A stretch of 64,000 bases of DNA from Candidatus Heimdallarchaeota archaeon (GCA_019894765.1 JAGXNT010000024.1:101852-165851); one strand, 5' to 3'; counted from the first letter of the stretch, positions 7,749 to 16,942 are shown. Notes: a model not told the origin generated them from the sequence alone. Numbers and translations: made by a program.

Positions 7749-8690
7749 TTATTTGGTGTTCAATATGGATTCAATAAACTGAATTATTCTCTCTGTTACT
7801 TGTTGTTTTTCAGAACCAAACAGAATAGTGTGAATTGAGTTGGCAGCGAAATAATCTTCTTTGATCTCACTTTTAACTAACTCATGAATCTTCTCAGCAT
7901 TATATAGGGGAACACGATCATCCAATCCAGCGGTAACTGTGAAGATGGGTGCTGTTACATTCTGTATTTCCTCTCGAGCAACTTCCATTAAATCCAACAT
8001 GTGTTCAACTGCTTTTAAGGCGGAAACACGATAATTTAACATACTATTTTTCTCCATGAGTTCAATTTCTTTTTTTCTTCTTGGGAAATATTTCAACAAA
8101 TCTGCGACTAAAAATATGTAATCTTGCATGAAATACTCGACTTTTATAGGAGCACATAATGTGACAACTGCATCAACTGATTCATGTGCTGCAAGTATAA
8201 GAGATAATGTTGCACCCATTGAGTGCCCGATTAGTATTATTTTTTTGCAATATTGCTTGATGAAATCATAGCTTTCCTTTACGGATTTGTACCAATCCAA
8301 CATATCTGTTAGAGCCAAATCAGCAGGACTTGTTCCATGACCAGCAAGAAGAACGCCAAAGGTCGAATATCCAAATTTTTCATGAAGAAGCTGTCCAAGT
8401 TCCATCATTTCTTGTGCAGTGGAAGAAAAACCGTGAACTAATATTACTCCTATATCATTCCCTTTGTAGAAAAAGGGTCCGGCATTATCACGAACATTAC
8501 GTTCCACTTTCTCGGGGGCGAGATTATCTATTGCTGCCAGTATGGATTCCATTGGCAGGGAAGAGGAAATAGAAGAACTGGAATCTCTACGGAGAAAACT
8601 AATAGTAAATGAATTCAACCAAGAAAACATCTCTTTATACGGTGAAAGTAAATCAGAAACAATCTGTTTTCTTGACGGTTTTTTCGACAT
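7749..8690 (-). CDS. Alpha/beta hydrolase (carboxylesterase / monoglyceride-lipase-like)
   Basis: A 313-residue serine hydrolase. The oxyanion-hole strand VILVHGFSS is near residue 85. The nucleophile elbow is GHSMG, the acid lies in TAGLDDRVP, and the catalytic His is in SIHTILFG. A short cap region (YFPRRKKEIEL) sits between nucleophile and acid, as in Est30 and monoacylglycerol lipases. An N-terminal extension of about 80 residues precedes the core and is hydrophilic. It likely hydrolyses short- to medium-chain esters. The gene starts 29 nt after the stop of the small membrane protein upstream on the same strand, suggesting co-transcription. Confidence 0.9.
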   Translation of the reverse strand: MSKKPSRKQIVSDLLSPYKEMFSWLNSFTISFLRRDSSSSISSSLPMESILAAIDNLAPEKVERNVRDNAGPFFYKGNDIGVILVHGFSSTAQEMMELGQLLHEKFGYSTFGVLLAGHGTSPADLALTDMLDWYKSVKESYDFIKQYCKKIILIGHSMGATLSLILAAHESVDAVVTLCAPIKVEYFMQDYIFLVADLLKYFPRRKKEIELMEKNSMLNYRVSALKAVEHMLDLMEVAREEIQNVTAPIFTVTAGLDDRVPLYNAEKIHELVKSEIKEDYFAANSIHTILFGSEKQQVTERIIQFIESILNTK

Positions 8691-8719
8691 ATTAAATCCT
8701 CATTTAAACCTAAGATTTC

Positions 8720-9271
8720 TTACTCCTTGCTTGTTTCCAAAGTATCATCTTGTTTCTCCATTTCAGCTATTGCTTTCTTGAATTTCTCAATTGGTTTCTC
8801 TTTCTTTCTACCAAGTTTAGTTATTATAGGTATAAGGACACCAAATGTTAGTAATGCTGATATTGGTATGATTGCCCAATCCATACCTAGCGCCCAATCG
8901 TTTGGTGGAAAAACGAGATCAATTGCCAAAAGCAAACCACTTGCACCTATCATTAGTATTGGTCCGACAATCCATGCTATAGCAGGTCTCTTGAAAATAA
9001 TGAAACTCACGATATAAGCAAAAAATAATCCTCCTACAGCCCACCAAGCCCAATCAACCCGTATCCAAGCAGTATTAGGTTTAGTGACAACATCAATGAT
9101 AATAAGGAACGCACTAATCAAAAAAATGTTCAATGGAGTTACCCACCACTTGTATTTAGGTATTCGATCCCAGAATGTCCTCTTAGGAGGGATATTATTA
9201 TTATCTTGGGTTGCCAGTAAATTATTTGCCGAATCTACCTCAATAAGATCCTTTTTCTTTTTTGCACTCAT
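8720..9271 (-). CDS. Four-helix integral membrane protein
   Basis: About 183 residues: a hydrophilic N-terminus (residues 1-40), then four membrane spans. They are visible as PLNIFLISAFLIIIDVV, GGLFFAYIVSFIIF, IVGPILMIGASGLLLAIDLVF and IIPISALLTFGVLIPIITKL. A charged Lys/Glu-rich tail ends the protein. Tryptophans cluster at the interfaces. No catalytic motif is seen and I do not recognise the family. I chose the ATG at 9271; three codons upstream (9280) is possible. It lies between the ABC ATPase gene (90 nt upstream) and the hydrolase gene and may be in the same transcript. Confidence 0.75.
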   Translation of the reverse strand: MSAKKKKDLIEVDSANNLLATQDNNNIPPKRTFWDRIPKYKWWVTPLNIFLISAFLIIIDVVTKPNTAWIRVDWAWWAVGGLFFAYIVSFIIFKRPAIAWIVGPILMIGASGLLLAIDLVFPPNDWALGMDWAIIPISALLTFGVLIPIITKLGRKKEKPIEKFKKAIAEMEKQDDTLETSKE

Positions 9272-9371
9272 GACTATCATATGAAATTCTACGATTTACT
9301 ATTTATTATTTTGTAATCTAGTCACTAACTGAGTAGATAATATTAGGGCAAAATAGCAGAGTTTGTAACTT

Positions 9372-11039
9372 CTATGTTATTTCTTCTTCCACAGTAATTG
9401 CTTGCCCATCATTGGATATTTTTCCATCTTTTAACTCAATTACTCGAGTTCCATCTCTCACAAGATTAATGTCATGAGTGGTTATCAACAAAGTGATTTT
9501 TAGTTGTTTATGGATTTTGTAGAGTTGATCCATCACATCTGTTGCAAGCTCAGCATCCATATTTGCCGTAGGTTCATCTAATATAAGAAAACCAGGGGTA
9601 CCAAAATTAGCAATTGCTAAAGAAGCTCTTTGCAGTTCTCCACCAGATACTTCTAATGGATACGATTCTTTTCTGTGTTCGATTTGAAATTGTGTGAATG
9701 ATTCATCGATTTTATCTTGTGGATACGTTTTGAACCGTATGTTGTTTCCTGCTAGCATATCTCTTACGAAGAGATTTTCAGTTACTGTGATGAATGGATG
9801 CAAATCTCCTTGTTGGGTTACAATGCCTATATTATCTCTTCTGAATCTTGCCCGTTCAGCATCATTTAGTTTGTGTAACTCCTCATGTAGAACAGAAATA
9901 CTACCAGCACTGGTTGGTTCCATTCCTGTGATGAGTTTTATTATGGTAGTTTTTCCGGAACCACTTGGACCTATGATGAATGCAAGTTCTCCTTTTATTA
10001 ATTCTAAATCTACACCGGATAAAGCATGAACTTCTAAGCTCTTGCTTCGATAGATTTTATCGACATTTTGCAAGCTAATTTCGATTTCTTTGTTTTTGAA
10101 ATAGTCAGGAGCTAAAGGAGTAATTGATAATTTCTTCTGTTTCTTCATTTCCTGGACGTCAATTTTCTTCGGTGGAATTCCATCAGGATGTAAGATCTCA
10201 ACTTTCGAATCTTCTGTGACAACAAAATCCACTTTGTCTTTGAGATGCAGTAAATCATAGACTTCATTTGGGATGCGAATGTTCTGAGAGGAATCAATTT
10301 GTCCTTTGAAAAATATTGGAAATTCTCGTTGATTGAGGATACCACTTTCTTCAACATTAAAGAGGGAACTAACTCGACCACTGTGAATTTCACAGGTTTT
10401 ATCTACTCCTTTAAGGAACCGCATGTCATGTGTAACAACTAACACAGTTGTACCATAATCTCGGGAAATCTGTCGTAATAATTCCTTAACTATTTCAGTA
10501 TTTTCAGAATCTAATTGCCCAGTTGGTTCGTCACATAATAGGAGAGGAGCATTTTTCGCTAATGCACTTGCTATAGCTGTTCTGATCATTTCTCCACCTG
10601 AAAGATAACTTACTCGACGATTCTCAAGATGAGCAATTCCTAATGTTTCTAGAATTTCCATGTTTCTTCTGTTGTTTTCTTTGCGATTATCAGAGTATAA
10701 ACTTGAAGCAAATTTAAGATTGTCTAGCACAGTTCCTGTGAGGAATAATGTTCGCTCTGGAAACTGATGAACATACCCCACCATATTTAATCGATAGTCA
10801 AGTAACTCATCTAATTCTAGTTGCCCAAGCTCATAATTTCCAACTCTTACTTCACCGCTTGAGATAGCTTCCATGCCTGCGAAGATTTTAACGAGAGTAG
10901 ATTTGCCAGAGCCACTTGGACCGATAATGGAAATTACTTCTCCTTTCTTCACTCTTAGATCTATTCCACGTAAAGCAGCTACTCGAGTTTTTGTTTCTTC
11001 ATCCGTATATATTTTTATTACATCGTTACAGTGTATCAT
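9372..11039 (-). CDS. ABC transporter ATP-binding protein with two fused ATPase domains
   Basis: A 555-residue tandem ATPase of the LolD/MacB type. Domain 1 (residues 1-235) has Walker A GPSGSGKST at 40-48, signature LSGGE and Walker B LLLCDEPTG. Domain 2 (about 320-550) has GPSGSGKTT, VSGGELQ and LILDEPTANMD, and both have a switch His (VTHD, TTHD). About 80 residues between them form a linker with a beta-rich segment. Fusing both ATPase halves makes a heterodimer-like engine in one chain. The gene begins 5 nt after the stop of the FtsX-type permease (11045), so the two form one transporter operon. The MacB/BceA class usually exports peptides, macrolides or lipids, or senses peptides; the substrate here is unknown. 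Confidence 0.95.
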   Translation of the reverse strand: MIHCNDVIKIYTDEETKTRVAALRGIDLRVKKGEVISIIGPSGSGKSTLVKIFAGMEAISSGEVRVGNYELGQLELDELLDYRLNMVGYVHQFPERTLFLTGTVLDNLKFASSLYSDNRKENNRRNMEILETLGIAHLENRRVSYLSGGEMIRTAIASALAKNAPLLLCDEPTGQLDSENTEIVKELLRQISRDYGTTVLVVTHDMRFLKGVDKTCEIHSGRVSSLFNVEESGILNQREFPIFFKGQIDSSQNIRIPNEVYDLLHLKDKVDFVVTEDSKVEILHPDGIPPKKIDVQEMKKQKKLSITPLAPDYFKNKEIEISLQNVDKIYRSKSLEVHALSGVDLELIKGELAFIIGPSGSGKTTIIKLITGMEPTSAGSISVLHEELHKLNDAERARFRRDNIGIVTQQGDLHPFITVTENLFVRDMLAGNNIRFKTYPQDKIDESFTQFQIEHRKESYPLEVSGGELQRASLAIANFGTPGFLILDEPTANMDAELATDVMDQLYKIHKQLKITLLITTHDINLVRDGTRVIELKDGKISNDGQAITVEEEIT

Positions 11040-11044
11040 TTTAT

Positions 11045-13918
11045 CTACTCCTGCTTAACCGGTCTATATCGATACACGGAAGGTATCATTGCGAGTAGCC
11101 AACCCAGCATTGAGATGACTAATCCTCCAATAATAATCAGTATTATTGTCCAAATAGGTACGCCTGGTACAAATGGTTGATAGAAGCTCTGTGATTCGAG
11201 GAAGAAATCTGCAACAAAACCAAATAATGGTAGAGATGCAAACACTGTAATTAGCAACGGGAGAGAAATTACCAGAAAGTACTCAAAAGTGAAAATCCCC
11301 AGTATTTGTCCTCTCACCGCACCTACTCGATACATTGCATCAAGTATTCGACCTCTTTCTTCGAATATTTTCAATCCTGTGAAATAGCTGACGAATATAA
11401 TGGTAACTGCAGATAATATCGCAAAAATCAAAATATTATCTATTGGAAATGTGATTAAACTTGAGTGCATTTCATCATACAGTTCTTCATATGTTGATGC
11501 GGTAATACTTAGGTTTTCCAACTTTTCTTGGACTAATTGTATAACTGATTCATTTACTGCATTGATTAGTTTGTAATTTCGAATGCTAAAATCAGTTGAA
11601 AAATCCATTGATCTAGCAATCTCTCTTATTGTCAATCTTTTCCCAACAAGTGTGAAAGTGTCAAAATCAGTTTGGAATGCATTTTTAGTAGGATATGGGG
11701 CTAATGGAAAGATCTTGAACGAATTTAAGAAAGTTAATACCTCTGGAAAGCGAAGGAAATCATCAGGAAAATAGGTATTACCCGGTTTCAATCCACGATT
11801 TCTCGTGAACTTTAAATCTCCTAAAATAGTCATATTTCCTTCTAAAGCAAGAATGTCCTCCACTGAAGTATCATAGCTTTTCAGCTTCTCATTATCCACG
11901 ACTTCTAGGAATTCGGTGACATTTTCTAGTGATACCAGATGAACACTAAAGGCCTTTGGATAGCGTCCAACAGCGTTTTCATCTGTTAGTGTATAAACTT
12001 CAGCTTCTGCAAAGCTAGCGATTTCAGTGATGTTTTCAAGAAGAACATCCTTTACATCAGATGGATCGATCCAATGACTGACGAGTAGGTGTGAATCACC
12101 CATCTTCAGATTAACTTCACTACTGATATTTGTGTCAAGTGATTTATTCATGGTTAATCCTGGAACTATCACTAGTCCAAATAAGAGCACTCCTAATATT
12201 GCTAGCTGGTAAGATTTCTTATTCACTGATAAGTGTTGAATTGATAATGAATACAAGTTTATTCTATTTGGCCAAACACTCTTTCCAATAAATGACCACA
12301 TCATAGATATTAAGCGAGCAATAATTAGGAAAGCAAACGTTAAGAGAAATGCAACAGAGCAAGTCATCATGAACCAGAAAAACGTTAGATAAGACATGCT
12401 GGATACTACTTGAGATAATTCTCCAAAATTACGATACACCATGAAGAGAGTTATCGAAATGATTGTGAAGATTAATGCTATTACAAACAATCTGAACTCG
12501 TTTGTCGAGAAGACTTTTCTTATTTGTCCTCTTTTCTCTTTGAACTCCTCAGGGGTTGTTTGAGTGGTTTTCTTAGCAATAGAATTTTGTATAAAGAAAC
12601 TTAAGCCGAAAAATCCAATGGTAATAGTTCCTAAACACATTAACAATAATGGTTCTAACAAGAAGTTAAGATAATAATTTGAGGGTTGATTTGCCATTCC
12701 TCGTGTGAAAAGATAGCTTATCGTGAATCCCAGCAAAGAACCAAATATGAAGCTAACAAACGTAAATATCAGGTTTTCGAAGAAAACCATTCGTCTTACA
12801 GAACGATAACTTAATCCATATAATTTCATTCTTCGGAATACTGATCCCAGCTCTCGGGACCCTATATTCAGAGTAACCACAGTCAGTAAACCCACTATGA
12901 ATAATAGTGGAGCATTTAGTGGCAGTAACTTTGTAGTTTTTAAAGTCCAAAGACCATTAAATTCAATTAAAAATAATTTCAAATCTTGGCAGAGAAGAAC
13001 AGGACTCTCAGTTAAATTCGAATTCTGTAAATTATTCAGTTCCGGAATTTCGTAAATATAGTTCTGCCAGTTCGTTGGTTTTATAGCTGAAGAATCATAA
13101 CTTACATCTACTAAATAAGTTAGCACACCTTCATAAGATGTCATATTATTCATTATTTCAGAGAATAAGGAGTAATTCGTGAGAAAGGAATTATAGCGAT
13201 AATAATTGAAAAATTCGACTATACTTCCTTCAAAATTCCAATCGAGAATATCTAATGAAAGACTTTCATTTACAAAAGTCTCTGTCATATTACCAACTAA
13301 ACCTACAATTGTGAAATTCTTAGCTCGACCTAAATGCCATTCGCTATACAAAGTAATTGTGTCATTTACTTGGAAATCAGTTTGATTTTTACTCATAGTA
13401 AAATAAAGCAATTCAGAATGATTTTGAGGAAGTCTACCATCAGTTAAGTTCTGTATTAATCCATTATATGTTCGGTCATCAAGGGTCATAATTTCGTGAT
13501 TAAGCCATGGTTCACCAGGAATCGTTGGGTCAAAAGTATAAATCTGAGTACTAATTCCAGATGAATAATTTCTAAAGCTAATGTCAGGAAAAAGATCAGT
13601 TACCATACTTGTGTAATCTTGCGTTACATTTTCAAGAAAAGAAGCACTCAAATTAAACGTACCTGTGTCATATTCATTTGAGCTAATACTGACTAACCCA
13701 TCACTAAACCAGTTCTTCTCTTCTTGATAAGCTTGGAAAGTGTCAAAACGATAGGTGTAAACAATCATAATAAGACCTGTTATAGCAAGAAAAATAAGTG
13801 TCCCACAGATAACAGAGAGAATGACTCTTCGTCGACCTGTTTTCAGAAAAATTTGGAATAATTGCCATTTGTTTCGTTTTCTACTTCCAATAATTGGATC
13901 CACAGCAACTTCACCCAT
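11045..13918 (-). CDS. ABC transporter permease with two FtsX/MacB-type domains
   Basis: A 957-residue membrane protein. A first transmembrane helix (about residues 33-55) is followed by a large extracytoplasmic domain (about 56-330) rich in N-x-S/T sites. Then come the FtsX helices and a second set with an outside domain (about 600-820), ending with three helices before a short RYRPVKQE tail. The four-helix FtsX pattern appears twice, so one chain supplies both halves of the channel. This matches the doubled ATPase encoded 5 nt downstream. MacB-type transporters do not translocate through the membrane pore but drive outside domains mechanically. A perfect TTCTCA-N6-TGAGAA palindrome lies 62 nt upstream of the start, suggesting control by the neighbouring winged-helix regulators. 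Confidence 0.93.
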   Translation of the reverse strand: MGEVAVDPIIGSRKRNKWQLFQIFLKTGRRRVILSVICGTLIFLAITGLIMIVYTYRFDTFQAYQEEKNWFSDGLVSISSNEYDTGTFNLSASFLENVTQDYTSMVTDLFPDISFRNYSSGISTQIYTFDPTIPGEPWLNHEIMTLDDRTYNGLIQNLTDGRLPQNHSELLYFTMSKNQTDFQVNDTITLYSEWHLGRAKNFTIVGLVGNMTETFVNESLSLDILDWNFEGSIVEFFNYYRYNSFLTNYSLFSEIMNNMTSYEGVLTYLVDVSYDSSAIKPTNWQNYIYEIPELNNLQNSNLTESPVLLCQDLKLFLIEFNGLWTLKTTKLLPLNAPLLFIVGLLTVVTLNIGSRELGSVFRRMKLYGLSYRSVRRMVFFENLIFTFVSFIFGSLLGFTISYLFTRGMANQPSNYYLNFLLEPLLLMCLGTITIGFFGLSFFIQNSIAKKTTQTTPEEFKEKRGQIRKVFSTNEFRLFVIALIFTIISITLFMVYRNFGELSQVVSSMSYLTFFWFMMTCSVAFLLTFAFLIIARLISMMWSFIGKSVWPNRINLYSLSIQHLSVNKKSYQLAILGVLLFGLVIVPGLTMNKSLDTNISSEVNLKMGDSHLLVSHWIDPSDVKDVLLENITEIASFAEAEVYTLTDENAVGRYPKAFSVHLVSLENVTEFLEVVDNEKLKSYDTSVEDILALEGNMTILGDLKFTRNRGLKPGNTYFPDDFLRFPEVLTFLNSFKIFPLAPYPTKNAFQTDFDTFTLVGKRLTIREIARSMDFSTDFSIRNYKLINAVNESVIQLVQEKLENLSITASTYEELYDEMHSSLITFPIDNILIFAILSAVTIIFVSYFTGLKIFEERGRILDAMYRVGAVRGQILGIFTFEYFLVISLPLLITVFASLPLFGFVADFFLESQSFYQPFVPGVPIWTIILIIIGGLVISMLGWLLAMIPSVYRYRPVKQE

Positions 13919-13972
13919 GAGTTATAACCAAGTTACTTTCACAAAATCCACTTATAAGAGTTATACTTAGTC

Positions 13973-13997
13973 TTGTATATTCTCATTTTTTTGAGAA
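13973..13997 (-). promoter_or_regulatory. Candidate operator TTCTCA-N6-TGAGAA upstream of the ABC transporter operon
   Basis: TTCTCA (13980-13985), six T residues, then TGAGAA (13992-13997). Read on the minus strand, the palindrome runs into a TATA-like AATATAC, placing the site at the promoter of the permease gene that starts at 13918. Identical half-sites with identical spacing occur at 15513-15530 and 24137-24154. The function is inferred. Confidence 0.5.
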
Positions 13998-14078
13998 AAT
14001 GCACTCATTCATCTAAAATAGTTCAAAATAAAACATAGGTGAAAAATATCGGAAAAAATAGAAAAGACTGAAAATGAT

Positions 14079-14714
14079 TTAAGAAGTGTAAATTTTTTCT
14101 AATTCAACTTTTAAATCATATTTCATTAGAATAGCTATCCATGAAGCATATTCAAGTGCAAAAAGTATGTTTTTGCCTTCTAGATCACCTAGTTTCTCCT
14201 TGGTTTCTTTGTCAGCTTTTTCATACAAATCGATTACATATTGGTCCCTTTCATTGTCAATTTTGTCGAAGAATTTCTTAAACTCTTTTCGACCATTTTT
14301 TTTGTTACCATACTTTTGTTTCAACAACAAGAACATTGAATCGAAAATTGGAGAATGGAATTCTTCTTTCTCCTTCTTTGCTAAAGGAATTTTCAAAATG
14401 AAAGCATAAGCAGTTCGCATGTAAAGAGTTTCACTTGTTAAATCATTTTCACTATTAGTGGAGATTCGTTTACCTGCTTTCGCAACAAGTTTTGCTTGGA
14501 TTAGCTTGTGTAAATAACGATAAATGCTTTTATCGGATTTTTCTTCTTCATATTGCTTAAATGAAGCATTTAGATCTTGTATAGTCATAGGACCTTTGCG
14601 AAGGAATTTTAAAACGTGATTTAGGTTTTCATCTTCGAATAATTCATTCTTTTTCTCATCCTTTATGAAAACAAGTTTCGCAGGTTTGTAAGTTATTACA
14701 TCTTGGGAAGCCAT
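14079..14714 (-). CDS. Winged-helix regulator-like protein, paralog A
   Basis: A 211-residue protein whose N-terminal ~100 residues look like a winged helix-turn-helix. The segment NHVLKFLRKGPMTIQDL resembles the start of ArsR/PadR-like domains. It is followed by SDKSIYRYLHKLIQAKLVAKAGKRI, with recognition helix and wing. The C-terminal ~100 residues are helical and charged and may form a dimerisation or sensing domain. It is a tandem paralog of the gene at 14729-15364 (same length, shared motifs), 14 nt downstream of it, so the two are probably co-transcribed and may form a heterodimer. The ABC permease gene follows on the same strand after about 160 nt with its own candidate operator. Confidence 0.85.
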   Translation of the reverse strand: MASQDVITYKPAKLVFIKDEKKNELFEDENLNHVLKFLRKGPMTIQDLNASFKQYEEEKSDKSIYRYLHKLIQAKLVAKAGKRISTNSENDLTSETLYMRTAYAFILKIPLAKKEKEEFHSPIFDSMFLLLKQKYGNKKNGRKEFKKFFDKIDNERDQYVIDLYEKADKETKEKLGDLEGKNILFALEYASWIAILMKYDLKVELEKIYTS

Positions 14715-14728
14715 TTCACATCACCACT

Positions 14729-15364
14729 TTACTTGCACTTAGCAATCTCCTTCTTTAAATCAACTACAGTAGCTAGAGCAGCCCAACTTGAATAACTCAA
14801 ACAATACTCCAGCTCTCTCCAATTCAATTCGTTAATTATTCGAATTGTTTCATCATCTAGATTTTTAAACAACTCAATTAGGATTTCATCTCTCTGTCGA
14901 TCTATCTTAAACACGAATTTTTGGAAGTAATCACTATCTAAAGTTTTTCCATCAACAACAGGCTTTAGTAGGAGCCTTGCGGCATTAAAAACCGGACAAT
15001 AGCCTTCTTCAGCAATGTTTGGATCATGCTTTAATGCTTCAGGGAATATGAAAGCTTTAGCAGTTCGCATATACAATGTTTCGCTTTTCAACTCATCTTC
15101 AGTTATCGAAATAATTCTCTTTCCCGCTTTTGCTACAAGCTTTGCTTTAATTAATGTATGAAGATAACGATAAATTGTCTTATCGGATTTTTCATCTCCA
15201 CTTTTCTTAAAAATGCCAACTAAATCATTAATAGTCATAGGACCTTTTTGAAGATATCTCAAAACAGGAAAAAGATTTTCATCTTGTATTACTTTTGTTG
15301 TTTTGTCATCCTTTATGACTTTCACAATTTCTTGGTTATATGTTATTACGTCTTGCGAATCCAT
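14729..15364 (-). CDS. Winged-helix regulator-like protein, paralog B
   Basis: A 211-residue tandem paralog of the gene at 14079-14714. It shares the start M-x-SQDVITY, the FP/NHVLxxLxKGPMTIxDL helix-turn-helix segment, the DKxIYRYLHxLIxAKLVAKAGKRI recognition/wing segment and LxSETLYMRTAxAFI. The C-terminal halves are more diverged, which suggests separate partners or ligands. The GPMT-I-DL and KLVAKAGKR residues resemble ArsR/TrmB-type winged helices. It is the first gene of the pair. About 150 nt upstream, in the divergent promoter region, is a TTCTCA-N6-TGAGAA palindrome that this pair may bind. Confidence 0.85.
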   Translation of the reverse strand: MDSQDVITYNQEIVKVIKDDKTTKVIQDENLFPVLRYLQKGPMTINDLVGIFKKSGDEKSDKTIYRYLHTLIKAKLVAKAGKRIISITEDELKSETLYMRTAKAFIFPEALKHDPNIAEEGYCPVFNAARLLLKPVVDGKTLDSDYFQKFVFKIDRQRDEILIELFKNLDDETIRIINELNWRELEYCLSYSSWAALATVVDLKKEIAKCK

Positions 15365-15512
15365 TCTATCAGCGCTCCTACCTTCTTTTGGTATGCTCTA
15401 ATTCATTTCTAATTTAGTGGCTTTTTATACTTTATTTAAGTATTACTTCTCATCTATAAATAATATCATTCTTAATATATATAAACTTATTTCTTAATAC
15501 TCTAAAACGAAT

Positions 15513-15542
15513 TTCTCACCTTAATGAGAAAACTTATATATT
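15513..15542 (+). promoter_or_regulatory. Candidate operator TTCTCA-N6-TGAGAA abutting a TATA box
   Basis: TTCTCA (15513-15518), N6, TGAGAA (15525-15530), then AAC and a TATA element TTATATATT (about 15534-15542) on the plus strand. The same TGAGAA-N3-TTATA layout recurs on the minus strand near 24137. Plus-strand transcription would start near 15565, just before three tiny ORFs. The minus-strand winged-helix pair starts at 15364 and has TATA-like AT-rich DNA near 15420-15440. The 15365-15590 stretch otherwise holds no gene. Confidence 0.5.
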
Positions 15543-15591
15543 AGTGTGAGAATAGTTTCCTACCAAAGTGGTAAAGATTGGGTGAAAAAAA

Positions 15592-15693
15592 TTGAAAGAG
15601 AAAAAAAATATCCCCACAAAAAAGGACGGTAGAAGAGATATAGACAAAGTTAAGCTCATCTTGACATTGTTCTATTCAGATGGATTAATTTGA
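15592..15693 (+). CDS. Tiny basic ORF 1 (33 aa), speculative
   Basis: Starting at a TTG, this frame encodes 33 residues: a very basic first half (KEKKN, TKKDGRR) and a hydrophobic C-terminal stretch VKLILTLFYSDGLI. It is the first of three consecutive tiny frames downstream of the operator-flanked promoter at 15513-15542. No database family can be claimed. It could equally be a spurious frame in a non-coding RNA or the remains of a larger gene. Confidence 0.28.
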   Translation: MKEKKNIPTKKDGRRDIDKVKLILTLFYSDGLI

Positions 15694-15725
15694 TCACACA
15701 AAAAGAAACCTGGAGGTTGATAGAA

Positions 15726-15818
15726 ATGAAAGAAACCAGGAGATTAACAGAACAAACCAAGAAGGAATTAGTTCCTTTAATGGGAAAGAAAAAGTACATA
15801 TCAGCAAGATTCATGTAA
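15726..15818 (+). CDS. Tiny basic ORF 2 (30 aa) with a strong Shine-Dalgarno
   Basis: An ATG at 15726 is preceded by GGAGG at 15712-15716, nine bases away and an excellent archaeal Shine-Dalgarno match. This is the best reason to think the short frame is translated. The 30-residue product is highly basic (TRRLTEQTKKEL, MGKKKYISARFM) with no membrane span. It lies 32 nt after tiny ORF 1 and 15 nt before tiny ORF 3. A secreted or regulatory peptide is conceivable, but nothing beyond the start context supports function. Confidence 0.38.
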   Translation: MKETRRLTEQTKKELVPLMGKKKYISARFM

Positions 15819-15833
15819 TATGAAGGATTCAAA

Positions 15834-15923
15834 ATGAAAAATAAAAAACAAGATTACAAAAAGAAAATCCAGGCAGATAAAAACAAAACAAGAATGAAAT
15901 TCGCCCTATTTACTGGCAGATGA
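15834..15923 (+). CDS. Tiny basic ORF 3 (29 aa), speculative
   Basis: An ATG at 15834 with a weak AAGGA upstream. The 29-residue product is Lys-rich (MKNKKQDYKKKIQADKNK) and ends MKFALFTGR. It follows tiny ORF 2 by 15 nt and ends just before two hairpins (15927-15978). The amino-acid bias partly reflects A-rich DNA, so coding is uncertain. Confidence 0.25.
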   Translation: MKNKKQDYKKKIQADKNKTRMKFALFTGR

Positions 15924-15926
15924 GAA

Positions 15927-15989
15927 CGCTCCTTCCATGTTGAGCGCTCTTTATCTCCAATTGTCTCTCGCAGAGAGATTTCTTATTTT
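15927..15989 (+). terminator. Two hairpins followed by a T-rich run
   Basis: CGCTC (15927-15931) pairs with GAGCG (15942-15946). TCTCTC (15964-15969) pairs with GAGAGA (15973-15978) around a 3-nt loop and is followed by TTTCTTATTTTT. This fits the end of a plus-strand transcript carrying the three tiny ORFs. Confidence 0.38.
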
Positions 15990-16018
15990 TAATTAATAAT
16001 AATTGGCTCAGCAAGTTT

Positions 16019-16942
16019 TTATTCTTCAGAATCATCTTCTTTTTTCCAAAATCGAAGATTTCGCTTTATCTTAAGCCATTCTTCTTTGAATTCGCCAACC
16101 CATACAAATCCTATAGTGTCAGGACCAAGATGAGTTCCAATAACGGGACCGATTTCCCATATTAACACTTCTTTGGGAGCCTTTGGTTGATTTTTCAGAT
16201 AATCCGCCCAGATTTCAGCTTTCGCTTTATTATCACAGTGACCAACTATAACTAATTCAGATAAGTGATGTTCTGCGATTTTGCGAGCGACTTTTCTCAT
16301 ATGTCTCAATAGTTCTTGTTCTTTACGAACTCTTCCCGGTGACGCAATCATTCCATCTGTAACAGTTACAAGAGGTTGGAAATTTAATGCCGCGCCAATT
16401 AAGTATTTCCCTCTGCTTAATCGGCCACCTTTATGTAGATATTTCAAAGAGGGACTACCACCAAAAACTTGAGTGTGTGGTATGGTCTTATTAACGAATT
16501 CTAGAACTTCTTCCTTAGATGCTCCTTTAGCAATCATTCTTGCCGCAGGGAGGATAATTAAGCTCATTGTTACTGAGAGAGTGTTTGTATCGATAAGAGT
16601 TACTCTATCATCAAAGAATTGTTTCTTAACCATTGAAGCAACAGAAAATGTTGCACTTAGCTTATTACCAATACTAAAGAATAGAATTTCTTCATATTGT
16701 TCCAATGCCTTATCGATAGCTTCTTTGAAGGATTTTGGAGCAGGAGCTCCTGTAGTTGGAAATTCTCCTTCTCGAAGGCGTGTATAATATTCCTTATTAG
16801 TAATATCTACATTTTGACTTTTTATTTCGTCACCGAAAATTATCTTTAATGGAACTGTTGCGATATTGAATTTTTTCAAATACTCGGGATCCATGTCACA
16901 AGTAGAGTCAGCAATTATTCCTAACTTCTTTTTTTCGCTCAT
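16019..16942 (-). CDS. DegV family fatty-acid-binding protein, second copy
   Basis: A 307-residue DegV protein, paralogous to the gene at 6235-7122. It has ADSTCDMDPEYL at the N-terminus, the fatty-acid carboxylate loop FPTTGAPAPKSF, a LKYLHKGGRLSRGK segment equivalent to the LKYLKRSGR of the paralog, and IGPVIGTHLGPDTIG near the C-terminus. A ~20-residue charged tail follows that the paralog lacks. In bacteria such proteins deliver fatty acids to FakA. Archaeal membranes use isoprenoid lipids, so the ligand here may be an imported fatty acid or another acyl chain. It converges with the plus-strand tiny-ORF transcript. Confidence 0.92.
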   Translation of the reverse strand: MSEKKKLGIIADSTCDMDPEYLKKFNIATVPLKIIFGDEIKSQNVDITNKEYYTRLREGEFPTTGAPAPKSFKEAIDKALEQYEEILFFSIGNKLSATFSVASMVKKQFFDDRVTLIDTNTLSVTMSLIILPAARMIAKGASKEEVLEFVNKTIPHTQVFGGSPSLKYLHKGGRLSRGKYLIGAALNFQPLVTVTDGMIASPGRVRKEQELLRHMRKVARKIAEHHLSELVIVGHCDNKAKAEIWADYLKNQPKAPKEVLIWEIGPVIGTHLGPDTIGFVWVGEFKEEWLKIKRNLRFWKKEDDSEE

